Shown: one piece after another, positions 1-6,364 of the stretch
Layout of the letters: every line of letters starts with the position of its first letter
Numbering within the stretch: position 1 is the first letter of the stretch
Assembly (NCBI GenBank): GCA_003575245.1
Contig: NMQN01000869.1
Span: forward strand, 1-13,490
DNA from: Candidatus Atribacteria bacterium 1244-E10-H5-B2
Lineage (GTDB): Bacteria; Atribacterota; JS1; SB-45; 34-128
Direction of reading: 5' to 3'
Length of the DNA: 13,490 nt
Translations under genes and position numbers: made by a program
The notes under the pieces: generated by a model
Told to the model about the DNA's origin: nothing
Databases searched by the model: none
The model's input: the letters and a program-made list of their open reading frames with translations, nothing else

Positions 1-413
1 AGGTCACGTACGTTTTTAATTTCCGGTGCCCACTCCATAGCTACGAAATTTTGCGGATTGGGATATACGTGGGATACAAATCTCATTCCCTTGTAGCGAT
101 CCTTTTCACGATCAGCCCACTGACCTATATTATTATAAGATTGAAAGGCTGGATTAGCACTTAAGAATGAAAGCTCTACTTCCTTATCTGCTAATAAATC
201 AACATTATTTGCGCTACCTTTAGTTGCTTGTATTGAAACCTGCAAATCTGGAAATAGATCATTCCATAATGAAGCCATGCCCGCACCCAAACGGTAATAA
301 TTACCTCCTGATCCTGCTGTACCTAATCTAATAAAAGTCTTAGCGCTAACAGTAACACCACACATTACCAATAAACTAATTATCAGTAATAAAATAACAC
401 ATTTCTTTAACAT
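1..413 (-). CDS. TAXI-family TRAP transporter solute receptor (N-terminal part, runs off left edge)
   Basis: Periplasmic substrate-binding subunit of a TRAP transporter, an ion-gradient-driven importer of organic acids. About 137 residues are visible. Residues 1-22 form a signal peptide (MLKK, then a long hydrophobic stretch, ending near VSA). Mature sequence begins KTFIRLGTAGSGGNYYRLG, which matches the TAXI family opening in which a glycine-rich turn is followed by Tyr and a Gly-containing helix. Two ATGs are in tandem at 416 and 413. The GGAGG at 420-424 lies 3 nt from the first and 6 nt from the second, so 413 is preferred. It lies 108 nt downstream of the SDR gene and is probably the last visible gene of the sugar-acid operon; the membrane subunits would follow outside the window. 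The ligand cannot be read from the sequence; a sugar acid is an inference from neighbours. Confidence 0.85.
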   Translation of the reverse strand, partial: MLKKCVILLLIISLLVMCGVTVSAKTFIRLGTAGSGGNYYRLGAGMASLWNDLFPDLQVSIQATKGSANNVDLLADKEVELSFLSANPAFQSYNNIGQWADREKDRYKGMRFVSHVYPNPQNFVAMEWAPEIKNVRD

Positions 414-480
414 CATAAACCTCCATAATAAATTTTATTTTTCTTAAGGAACTTAACTTGTACTTTTTTTAATGTTTTTT

Positions 481-489
481 TCACCTCCT
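481..489 (-). promoter_or_regulatory. Orphan Shine-Dalgarno-like sequence AGGAGGTGA in TRAP receptor leader
   Basis: A perfect anti-16S complement sits 68 nt before the receptor start, yet no start codon with a meaningful ORF follows it: the frame after GTG stops after ten codons. The real ribosome binding site is at 420-424. The same nine bases recur at a similar distance before the sugar-binding-protein relic at 10840. Confidence 0.35.
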
Positions 490-521
490 TTTTTCTGTTT
501 GGTGCATTCTGATTTGAGGTA

Positions 522-1268
522 TTAATCCATTAAACATCCGCCATTTACATCCAGAACTTCACCAGTTATGAATTTTGCTTTGTCTGAAACCAAGAATACC
601 ACCGCTTCAGCAACATCCTCAGGTTCTCCTAATCGACCAAGTGGAATGTCTGCAATAATACTTTTCCTTTTCTCTTCTGACCATTCCTTGCTCATATCTG
701 TTTTAATAGCATGGGGTGCGACGACATTGACATTTATATTATATGATGCTAATTCTCTGGCCAACGATTTCGCCAGGCAAGTCATGCCTGCCTTAGAAGC
801 CCCATAGCAAGGAGCGGAAGCAAGATCACCAATCTTTCCTGCAATAGAGGATATATTTACAATCTTTCCGTATCTCTGTTTCTTCATAGTTCCTACGACT
901 GCTTTTGCACAATTGAAAGCACCTTTAAGATTTACATCCATAACCCTATCCCAATCTTCTTCTGTAAGATCCTCTATCGAACCACGCTTTATAATTGCGG
1001 CATTGTTTACCAAAATATCAACTCGTTTAAATTTCTCAAGGACCAATTGTACCATTCGAAAAACTTCTTTACTATCTGAAACATCTACCTGGATGGCCCA
1101 AGTTTGCCGGTCCAAAGATTTAATTTCCCTAGCTACTTTTTCAGCCGTCTGAATATCAACATCGATAGCAATTATATTTGCTCCTTCCCGGGCTAAAGCT
1201 ATAGCTATAGCTTTGCCTATACCTCGACCTGCACCAGTAACTATAGCTACTTTATTGATTAAACTCAT
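522..1268 (-). CDS. Short-chain dehydrogenase/reductase (classical SDR, hexuronate or keto-gluconate reductase candidate)
   Basis: 248-residue cytoplasmic NAD(P)-dependent oxidoreductase of the classical SDR family, normal length. The Rossmann turn TGAGRGIG is at 11-18, Asp36 ends beta strand 2 (favouring NAD over NADP), NNAA is at 88-91, and the catalytic residues are Asn113, Ser141, Tyr155 and Lys159 (YGASK). After the active site, the usual PG motif reads APH (His186 for Gly), a small oddity near the substrate pocket. Start at 1268 is supported by GGAGG 7 nt upstream, which touches the stop codon of the preceding gene; the 12-nt gap indicates translational coupling. FabG, KduD, gluconate 5-dehydrogenase and the SDR-type mannonate oxidoreductase of Bacillus all look alike at this level. 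Beside KDG kinase and KDPG aldolase, reduction of a keto-hexonate or hexuronate is the best inference; fatty acid synthesis is unlikely. Confidence 0.9.
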   Translation of the reverse strand: MSLINKVAIVTGAGRGIGKAIAIALAREGANIIAIDVDIQTAEKVAREIKSLDRQTWAIQVDVSDSKEVFRMVQLVLEKFKRVDILVNNAAIIKRGSIEDLTEEDWDRVMDVNLKGAFNCAKAVVGTMKKQRYGKIVNISSIAGKIGDLASAPCYGASKAGMTCLAKSLARELASYNINVNVVAPHAIKTDMSKEWSEEKRKSIIADIPLGRLGEPEDVAEAVVFLVSDKAKFITGEVLDVNGGCLMD

Positions 1269-1280
1269 CTACTTACCTCC

Positions 1281-2261
1281 TTATATAACCTTTTTATTTA
1301 CTGCTTGAGGGTTAACCATTGCCTTCGGCAATCCTCCTTTTAAAACGGAAAGCACTGCCTTGGCGGTCTTGGTCTTCAACTCAACATAGGATTCTTCTGA
1401 GTAAAAAGAAATATGAGGCGTAACAATCAGATTATCTAACTTTGGTAAGAGATTTTTCCAGTCAGGTGGTTCTTTTTCCATCACATCCAAAGCAGCTCCA
1501 GCAATCCATCTTTCCTTAAGGGCTACATAAAGATTTCTTTCATCAATAATTGGTCCTCGGGCAGTATTTATTAAATAGGCAGTTTTCTTCATAGTCTTTA
1601 GTTCGCTTTCTCCAAAAGAATGCTTGGTCTTGTCCGTTAGGGGAGTATGAATGGAAATAAAATCTGAATCAGACAATAATTGAGAAAATTCAACCAACTT
1701 TATTCCTCCATCAATTTTGGAAACATAAGGGTCATAAGCTATAATTTTAAAACCAAATCCTGAAGCTTTTTGAGCTACTGCTCTAGCAATTTTCCCCAGA
1801 CCAAAGAGACCGAGAGTTTTTCCTTTAGTTCGAAAAAGAGGCTTGGCCAAAGTAAAATCCCATATTTTCTCACTTATTTTACTATCAAGTAAGGTTATTC
1901 CTCGTGCGCAGGACAGGATTAAAGCCATAGTATGAGTAGAAACCTCATCAATACAGTAATCCGGAATATTCGCTACGATAATCCCATATTCAGTAGCTGC
2001 TTCTATATCAATATTATCCACTCCTACCCCATAACGAGCGATAACTTTGCACTTCTTTAATGATTCAATCACTTTTCTGGTTATAGGTGCATATTGATTA
2101 ATTATTCCATCAGCATCCTGAGCTACTTCTATCACTTCATCCTCTGTATTACAGTAAGCCAAAACAAACTCCGGATCAATTTCACTTAATATTTCTTTTT
2201 CTATTTCTACAGAAGGGTGGTCGCAATCAGTTATTACTACTTTTGGTCTATTTTCAGACAT
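1281..2261 (-). CDS. D-isomer-specific 2-hydroxyacid dehydrogenase (CtBP/phosphoglycerate dehydrogenase-like)
   Basis: 326-residue NAD-dependent dehydrogenase that interconverts a D-2-hydroxyacid and its 2-keto acid in the cytoplasm. Visible in order: N-terminal substrate domain, VGVDNID at 79-85, the nucleotide-binding turn GLGKIA at 154-159 (last Gly replaced by Ala), Asp177 at the end of beta 2 favouring NAD, catalytic Arg235 in NTARG, Glu264 and His283 in TPH. There is no C-terminal ACT domain, so it is not a full-length serine-pathway SerA. GGAGG lies 4 nt before the ATG. It is 68 nt downstream of kdgK and 12 nt upstream of the SDR gene, so it is cotranscribed with the KDG enzymes. The substrate is unknown; a sugar-derived keto acid such as 2-keto-gluconate, glyoxylate or hydroxypyruvate would fit the family and the operon. 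The family call is firm, the reaction is not. Confidence 0.9.
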   Translation of the reverse strand: MSENRPKVVITDCDHPSVEIEKEILSEIDPEFVLAYCNTEDEVIEVAQDADGIINQYAPITRKVIESLKKCKVIARYGVGVDNIDIEAATEYGIIVANIPDYCIDEVSTHTMALILSCARGITLLDSKISEKIWDFTLAKPLFRTKGKTLGLFGLGKIARAVAQKASGFGFKIIAYDPYVSKIDGGIKLVEFSQLLSDSDFISIHTPLTDKTKHSFGESELKTMKKTAYLINTARGPIIDERNLYVALKERWIAGAALDVMEKEPPDWKNLLPKLDNLIVTPHISFYSEESYVELKTKTAKAVLSVLKGGLPKAMVNPQAVNKKVI

Positions 2262-2329
2262 ATATCCTCCTAACCTTAATTCTAAAAAAATTCTAAAACT
2301 TAACCTGTTTTTTGTTTTTAGTAACAGTC

Positions 2330-3358
2330 CTACCTTTGTACTCTCCCTGATGTTGCTCCTCCAGCTAAGCTTTTTACCTCTTCAACTGAAAGCAAAGGCA
2401 GATCACCGGGAATAGAATGTATAAGGCAAGATGCTGCTACCGCAAATTCAAGGGACTCTTTATCATTAGGCAAGTTATTAAAACCATAGATTAAGCCTGC
2501 AGCAAAAGCATCTCCTCCTCCTACTCTATCTATAATATTATGAATTTCATATTTTTTCGAAACAAAAAATTCCTTTCGGTTATTCAGCACTGCTGACCAT
2601 CCATTGTAGTTTGCAGAATGGCTCTCCCTTAAGGTTATTGCAATTTTTTTGATATCGGGATATAAATCAAGAACTCTATCGGTCAATTCTCTATACTTTT
2701 CTGTTTGGAGTCTTCCTGATTCTACATCTACATCTACTTTAATCCCAAGAGACTTCTGACAGTCCTCTTCATTTCCTATAGCAATATCAATATATTTAAC
2801 CAACTCACCCATTACTTGGGGAGCAGACTTTCCATGCTTCCATAACTTTTTCCTAAAGTTAAGATCACAGGAAATGGTAATGCCTTTTTCTCTGGCTTTT
2901 TTCACTGCTTCTATGGAAAGCTCTGAGGCCGAAAGGGAAATAGCCGGAGTAATACCGCTAATATGAAACCAACTTACTCCATCAAATACCTTGTCCCAGT
3001 TAATATCGCCAGGTTTTGCTTCAGCAATAGCCGAATGAGAACGATCATAAATAACCTTGGAGGGTCTCTGATTGGCTCCGGCTTCTAAAAAATAGATACC
3101 TAACCTGTTTCCTTTTCTGACGATAAGCGAAGTATCAACACCCTGCCTTCTCAGTTCTTTAATACAAGCATCGCCAATTGGGTTATTAGGGATTACAGAA
3201 ACATAGGCAACGTTTAAACCAAATCGGGCTAAACCCACGGCTACATTTGCTTCCCCTCCTCCAAAGGTAGCTTCCAGGAGAGGACTCTGAAAGAATCTTT
3301 CCCAATTGGGTGGTTTAAGCCGCAACATTATTTCCCCAAAAGTAATATACTTTTTCAT
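2330..3358 (-). CDS. kdgK: 2-keto-3-deoxygluconate kinase, PfkB family
   Basis: ATP-dependent kinase making KDPG from 2-keto-3-deoxygluconate. The start chosen is the ATG at 3358 (342 residues), not the in-frame ATG at 3370: GGAG at 3365-3368 lies 6 nt before 3358, nothing similar precedes 3370, and the protein then begins [17 protein letters not shown], the usual beginning of KDG kinases. The substrate-side PfkB signature [15 protein letters not shown] is at 33-47. The ATP/anion-hole signature [12 protein letters not shown] is at 277-288, with catalytic base Asp283. The C-terminal [11 protein letters not shown] is also typical of this subfamily. Only 20 nt separate it from the aldolase gene upstream, which uses its product. 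Fructokinase or another PfkB sugar kinase is the alternative, but the N-terminal LRLKPP motif and the neighbour argue for KDG. Confidence 0.92.
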   Translation of the reverse strand: MKKYITFGEIMLRLKPPNWERFFQSPLLEATFGGGEANVAVGLARFGLNVAYVSVIPNNPIGDACIKELRRQGVDTSLIVRKGNRLGIYFLEAGANQRPSKVIYDRSHSAIAEAKPGDINWDKVFDGVSWFHISGITPAISLSASELSIEAVKKAREKGITISCDLNFRKKLWKHGKSAPQVMGELVKYIDIAIGNEEDCQKSLGIKVDVDVESGRLQTEKYRELTDRVLDLYPDIKKIAITLRESHSANYNGWSAVLNNRKEFFVSKKYEIHNIIDRVGGGDAFAAGLIYGFNNLPNDKESLEFAVAASCLIHSIPGDLPLLSVEEVKSLAGGATSGRVQR

Positions 3359-3378
3359 TGTTTTCTCCATTTCAAAAA

Positions 3379-4338
3379 TTATTTTTGCAAAAGATGAATT
3401 GCAAATCCTGATACTTCTTGATCTAAATAGATTGCTTTAAGTTTGCCCTCCTTTTCTTTAGCAGTCTCCGGAAGAACTGGAATACCTTTTATTTTTAGGT
3501 AGGCTATTGCCCTGTGAATATTGTTAGTGGCTATGGCAATATGACCGCGCTTCCCCAAATACTTATTTTTAATAACCTCAAATCCTGAACCAGCAAAAAT
3601 AGAGCTTGTTCCCTCTTTTATAGGAAAATAAAAAAGACGTGAAAGTAGGTTGGCAGAATTAAGAGCTTTATCTTTGGTTTCCTCATTTATTCCCAGATGG
3701 GCGAACTCAAAACCGAGCATTATAGAAACAGCTTCCTTGGTAAGTCTGGTAATCTCATCAAAATGACCCGAAGAAATAAGGTCGGTCTTTACCATCCAAC
3801 TACCACCACAGGCAAGTACTTTATTATTGGACAAGTAAGAAGATAAGTTATCCTGATTAATCCCTCCGGTGGGAATAAATTTTATCCCGGTATAAGGTGC
3901 TGACATAGATTTGAGAAGTGGTAATCCTCCTGATGCTTCAGCAGGAAAATATTTTACTACCTCAATTCCTCTCCCTAAGGCCATCTCAATCTGGGTGGGA
4001 TTATTTATACCAGGGGTTACCGGAATGCTGTTTTCTAGGCAATAATCTACTACTTTTGGGTTAAAACCCGGGGATACAATAAATTTAGCACCTGCAGAAA
4101 CTGCCTTTTTCACCTGTTCAACTGTTAATACGGTCCCTGCTCCAACTAAAAGTTCGGGGAGTTCTCTGGTTAGGGTTTTAATTGACTCTTCTGCAGCAGA
4201 AGTTCTGAAGGTAATCTCAGTAATAGGAAGGTTACCATCAATAAGTGCCTTCCCAAGAGGAAGAGCATCTTCAGCTTTTTCAATTTTAACCACAGGTACA
4301 ATCCCCAGCTCACCGATTTTTTCAAGAATTTTATTCAC
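3379..4338 (-). CDS. eda: KDPG/KHG aldolase with fused C-terminal VOC (glyoxalase-like) domain
   Basis: Class I aldolase that cleaves 2-keto-3-deoxy-6-phosphogluconate to pyruvate and glyceraldehyde 3-phosphate. Residues 1-207 form the Eda TIM barrel: catalytic Glu41 with Arg45 in EITFRT, GAGT at 66-69, SPGFNP at 89-94, Schiff-base Lys129 in VKYFPAE, and the phosphate loop PTGGI at 156-160. Ordinary Eda ends here. This protein continues for about 110 residues with two beta-alpha-beta units resembling the vicinal-oxygen-chelate fold (AHLGIN around 213, GHIAIAT around 265, final GFAIHLLQ around 311). His315 takes the place of the usual metal-binding Glu. The same fusion occurs, as far as known to me, in some Firmicutes aldolases, and its role is unclear. 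The start is GTG, with GGAGG 8 nt upstream. It is the first intact gene after the operon promoter and lies 28 nt from the IclR relic. Confidence 0.92.
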   Translation of the reverse strand: MNKILEKIGELGIVPVVKIEKAEDALPLGKALIDGNLPITEITFRTSAAEESIKTLTRELPELLVGAGTVLTVEQVKKAVSAGAKFIVSPGFNPKVVDYCLENSIPVTPGINNPTQIEMALGRGIEVVKYFPAEASGGLPLLKSMSAPYTGIKFIPTGGINQDNLSSYLSNNKVLACGGSWMVKTDLISSGHFDEITRLTKEAVSIMLGFEFAHLGINEETKDKALNSANLLSRLFYFPIKEGTSSIFAGSGFEVIKNKYLGKRGHIAIATNNIHRAIAYLKIKGIPVLPETAKEKEGKLKAIYLDQEVSGFAIHLLQK

Positions 4339-4365
4339 CTAAACGACCTCCTTTTTGTATTAATT

Positions 4366-4509
4366 TTAGTAATGAATAGTGCTAGGATAGATTCCTAATT
4401 TTTCACTGATTTCAGTCATGTTCATAGAGGAACTTTGTTGAAGTAAAATTTCCAGAATAGAGAGGGATTTATTTAAAACTTTTATAGGATAATTAGGTGA
4501 TTTTTTCAT
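4366..4509 (-). pseudogene. IclR-family regulator relic, N-terminal helix-turn-helix only
   Basis: A 47-codon reading frame from the ATG at 4509 to a TAA at 4366. Residues 8-24 (PIKVLNKSLSILEILLQ) and 31-46 (MTEISEKLGIYPSTIH) reproduce the opening of IclR-type regulators: a VLNKSLSILE helix, then the helix-turn-helix with its TEIxxKLGxxxSTIH recognition segment. In intact members the next residues are R-L-L, followed by a wing and an effector domain of about 180 residues. Here the sequence goes straight to a stop and the ribosome binding site of the aldolase gene, so an internal deletion removed about four fifths of the gene. IclR proteins of the KdgR type control KDG and uronate genes, which fits the operon it precedes. 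The sequence match was judged by eye. Whether the stub is translated is unknown; only AAGGA precedes the ATG. Confidence 0.75.
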
Positions 4510-4537
4510 CTTGTTATCCTTACTGCTTTTCTACATT

Positions 4538-4554
4538 ACAGAAATTGGTTCTAT
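4538..4554. promoter_or_regulatory. Inverted repeat just downstream of the aldolase promoter (operator candidate)
   Basis: Minus strand reads ATAGAACCAATTTCTGT. The arms AxAGAA and TTCTxT are symmetric around a 5-nt centre, placing it at roughly +9 to +25 from the expected transcription start. A repressor site there would block transcription; the lost IclR protein or a paralogue elsewhere is a possible ligand. The symmetry is short and could be chance in AT-rich DNA. Confidence 0.3.
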
Positions 4555-4569
4555 TTTTATTCTATTCTT

Positions 4570-4599
4570 ATTATACAAGATGAATTTTAATTTTGTCAA
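4570..4599 (-). promoter_or_regulatory. Sigma-70 type promoter of the eda-kdgK operon
   Basis: A perfect -35 hexamer TTGACA (4594-4599) and a perfect -10 hexamer TATAAT (4570-4575) are separated by 18 nt on the minus strand. Transcription would begin near 4563, about 54 nt before the IclR relic and 225 nt before the aldolase GTG. It is the best promoter match in the window and now drives the sugar-acid operon. Confidence 0.75.
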
Positions 4600-4816
4600 C
4601 TTTTTATATAACTTTTTTTTCTTATTCTAATCTTTCTCTAACTACCCCACCCAAGTTTACCCTAACTATAACTTTTTGTATAAAATTATAATAAAATACT
4701 CATTGGAAATAAAAAATTAGTATACAAGGAATTGAGCGGAAAATTTAGTAGGCTGAGTAGAAATTACTATGCTTTTCTTCATTGTTTTATACTCCCATTG
4801 TAATTAAAATTAATCT
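4600..4816. other. AT-rich gene-free stretch upstream of the eda promoter
   Basis: No open frame, RNA gene or clear palindrome is seen here. It is rich in A/T runs and separates the promoter from the repeat mosaic to its right. Weak TATAAT-like strings occur on the minus strand near 4690, without a recognisable -35 partner. Confidence 0.5.
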
Positions 4817-4837
4817 AGCAACTGTCAACTCGCAACT
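4817..4837. repeat. Three tandem heptamers NNCAACT
   Basis: AGCAACT, GTCAACT and CGCAACT follow each other without a gap on the plus strand. It resembles the heptamer series at 5182-5223 in unit length and lies at the other edge of the same repeat-filled intergenic region. Confidence 0.6.
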
Positions 4838-4900
4838 ATTTCTTCTTCTTTGTTAGATACTATTAGTAGACAAGCGAGACGCCTACGGGTTACTTACCTA

Positions 4901-4921
4901 GGGCAGACACGAGGTCTGCCC
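4901..4921. repeat. Palindromic repeat, GGGCAGAC stem-loop
   Basis: Arms GGGCAGAC (4901-4908) and GTCTGCCC (4914-4921) are perfectly complementary over 8 bp with a 5-nt loop. No U-run follows on either strand, so it is not a normal intrinsic terminator. Its outer bases GGGCA/TGCCC are shared with the stem-loop at 5135-5154, suggesting one dispersed palindrome family. Confidence 0.7.
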
Positions 4922-4985
4922 CAACAACTATCTCCTGATTCTGATTCCCTCTTTCATAACCATACGCTCTACGCTAATTCTTGAG

Positions 4986-5017
4986 ATTGTCGCGCTCCCT
5001 ACGGCCGCAATGACAAT
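4986..5017. repeat. Inverted repeat ATTGTC...GACAAT
   Basis: Six-base arms enclose 20 nt of GC-rich sequence (including CGCGCTCCCTACGGCCGCAA) that differs in composition from the AT-rich surroundings. The layout resembles short dispersed elements of the type 'attg-c...gcaatgacaat' common in intergenic regions of many uncultured bacteria; that comparison is from memory. Confidence 0.5.
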
Positions 5018-5022
5018 TGCTC

Positions 5023-5040
5023 TTTTGCGTTTACGCAAAA
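5023..5040. repeat. Perfect palindrome TTTTGCGT-tt-ACGCAAAA
   Basis: Eight-base arms at 5023-5030 and 5033-5040 are separated by two bases. It is part of the repeat mosaic downstream of iolN. The transcript could fold here, but there is no adjacent gene on the plus strand for it to terminate. Confidence 0.6.
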
Positions 5041-5060
5041 TCGAACATCTACGTTTACAT

Positions 5061-5103
5061 AGACAGGTGGGACTGCCCTCGTGGAAACGGGTAACGCCTG
5101 TCT
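5061..5103. repeat. Inverted repeat AGACAGG...CCTGTCT
   Basis: Seven-base perfect arms enclose 29 nt, which themselves contain a short CTCG/CGGG hairpin around a TGGAAA loop. The unit looks like a folded element inserted in, or left in, the intergenic region rather than a regulatory site of a known gene. Confidence 0.5.
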
Positions 5104-5134
5104 CTGAATCAAGGTAGGAGTTCGATTCTAGGAA

Positions 5135-5154
5135 GGGCACAATTCATTGTGCCC
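5135..5154. repeat. Palindromic repeat, GGGCACAAT stem-loop downstream of iolN
   Basis: Arms GGGCACAAT (5135-5143) and ATTGTGCCC (5146-5154) form a 9-bp perfect palindrome with a 2-nt centre. In the iolN transcript it would form a stable hairpin about 60 nt past the stop codon. No U-run follows, so it may protect the 3' end or be a dispersed repeat copy rather than a true terminator. Confidence 0.65.
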
Positions 5155-5181
5155 CTACACCTGAATCTTATTTTTTTTCAC

Positions 5182-5223
5182 GCAATACGCGATATGCGAT
5201 ACGAATTACTATTCACTATAGAC
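5182..5223. repeat. Degenerate heptamer series overlapping the 3' end of iolN
   Basis: On the plus strand the sequence divides into six consecutive heptamers: GCAATAC, GCGATAT, GCGATAC, GAATTAC, TATTCAC, TATAGAC. The first four are clearly related; the last two are weaker. The series ends inside the last codons of iolN, so repeat sequence supplies the stop codon and perhaps the last residues. Confidence 0.55.
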
Positions 5224-6340
5224 TATTTATTTGCCCAATATATGGTAACTCAAATACAGATTTCCAGCCTTTGCTCATAGGTTCCTTTAAAAAAGGTTCC
5301 ATCTCTTTAGGGTCACGCAGACTAATCTTTTCTACCGGTGGTAATTTTCCTGCCGGATAGGTCTCCATAATCTCATCATGAACCAAAGTCAAATAGCTTA
5401 GAATTGCAGCGATGGGGCGTTTTGCTTTTTCAGCACTCGCTCGAGTCGGACAGCCTACTACTCCTTCCGGTACAGCTGCTCTTTCAATGGCAGATTGACC
5501 TTCTCCTTGCTGCCACCCTTGAGGACGACGATAGGGGTCAACCGATGTATCAAAATGACCACCCGGCAATAAAGATTCCCCTTCAGTATCAACCGCATAC
5601 TCCATATCTAACATATCTGGAAATAACAATTGAGCCACTGAGGCTTCTGCTTCATCGGCATGAATAAAATCGGTGGTGAGACTATCTTTTCTATCAATAG
5701 GAATAAAGAATTCTCTAATTGACCTATGCCAGTCAATTACCCGATAGATACCAGGTAATTGATAGCGTTTGCAGAATTCCTGTATGGCTGATTCTAATAT
5801 CCATAATTGTCCATGATTATTAACCCACATCTGCTTGCGAAAACCATCATTCCAAAGTCCATACATCACATTGATCATAGTTTCTCTAACTACATCTTCG
5901 GGCATAATAATTGTGCCAGCCATACCAAAATGATGATAAGGATGTCCGCCATAATTTAAAGGAGGTAATACTAAACTACATCCTACTCCATCTCTATTTT
6001 TTATATAGCGTCGAACTCCTTCACAGATTTGGGTGACCATAAAAGTATCCAGACCTGTATTAGCATAATCACCATGACACTCGGTGCATCCCACCGGCAC
6101 AAAAACAAAATCATTTTTACGCCTGTTTTCTATAACATGCATGCGGGGAGTAGTTTGAATATAACTCCCTGCTTTCCCTAATTCAGGAGAAGAAGGGATT
6201 TCATATTTCTTTAGTATTTCTTCTATTTTACTCATCGGTGCATTAAAAATATCTTTTTTCAATCTGCCAACTTGAGTATTTTCAAAGATTATTTGAGGAT
6301 AATCAGTAGTCAGCCATTTTTTATTTTTTTTATCAGACAT
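5216..6340 (-). CDS. iolN: 3-dehydro-scyllo-inosose hydrolase, creatininase family
   Basis: Hydrolase proposed to open the cyclic diketone 3-dehydro-scyllo-inosose to 5-keto-L-gluconate in the cytoplasm. The 374-residue protein has the creatininase-type metal site: PVGCTECHG at 82-90 (Glu87, His89), Asp98 in TGLD, a His-rich GGHPYHHFG at 131-139, His176 in NNHG, and HADEAEAS at 227-234. It is longer than creatininase itself, with about 75 extra N-terminal residues (conserved-looking WLTTDYP and PSSPELG) and a C-terminal extension. The assignment rests on the metal motifs and on iolM lying 24 nt upstream, the same pairing as TM0412-TM0413 of Thermotoga maritima. GGAGG lies 8 nt before the ATG. 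The stop codon falls in a repeat (5182-5223). A creatininase-like amidohydrolase of unknown substrate is the alternative. Confidence 0.82.
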   Translation of the reverse strand: MSDKKNKKWLTTDYPQIIFENTQVGRLKKDIFNAPMSKIEEILKKYEIPSSPELGKAGSYIQTTPRMHVIENRRKNDFVFVPVGCTECHGDYANTGLDTFMVTQICEGVRRYIKNRDGVGCSLVLPPLNYGGHPYHHFGMAGTIIMPEDVVRETMINVMYGLWNDGFRKQMWVNNHGQLWILESAIQEFCKRYQLPGIYRVIDWHRSIREFFIPIDRKDSLTTDFIHADEAEASVAQLLFPDMLDMEYAVDTEGESLLPGGHFDTSVDPYRRPQGWQQGEGQSAIERAAVPEGVVGCPTRASAEKAKRPIAAILSYLTLVHDEIMETYPAGKLPPVEKISLRDPKEMEPFLKEPMSKGWKSVFELPYIGQINSL

Positions 6341-6364
6341 TTTCAGTTCCTCCTTTTTATTAAA

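Noticed and set aside
481..520. Small leader peptide after the orphan AGGAGGTGA before the TRAP receptor
   Set aside because: The only possible start is a GTG within the Shine-Dalgarno itself and the frame stops after ten lysine-rich codons.
568..1152. Plus-strand open frames opposite the SDR gene and similar ones opposite other genes
   Set aside because: They are antisense to genes with clear family motifs, and show no ribosome binding sites or recognisable domains of their own.
4928..5140. 70-codon open frame on the minus strand in the repeat mosaic
   Set aside because: It runs through several unrelated palindromes, its product is Arg/Ser-rich without family resemblance, and it has no ribosome binding site. 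It is an accidental opening.
5080..5145. tRNA-like T-loop GTTCGATTC near 5120
   Set aside because: The five bases either side of the loop do not pair, and no acceptor, D or anticodon arm can be built around it.
4901..5154. Stem-loops downstream of iolN read as intrinsic terminators
   Set aside because: Stems are good but no U-run follows in the direction of transcription. They are listed as repeats instead.
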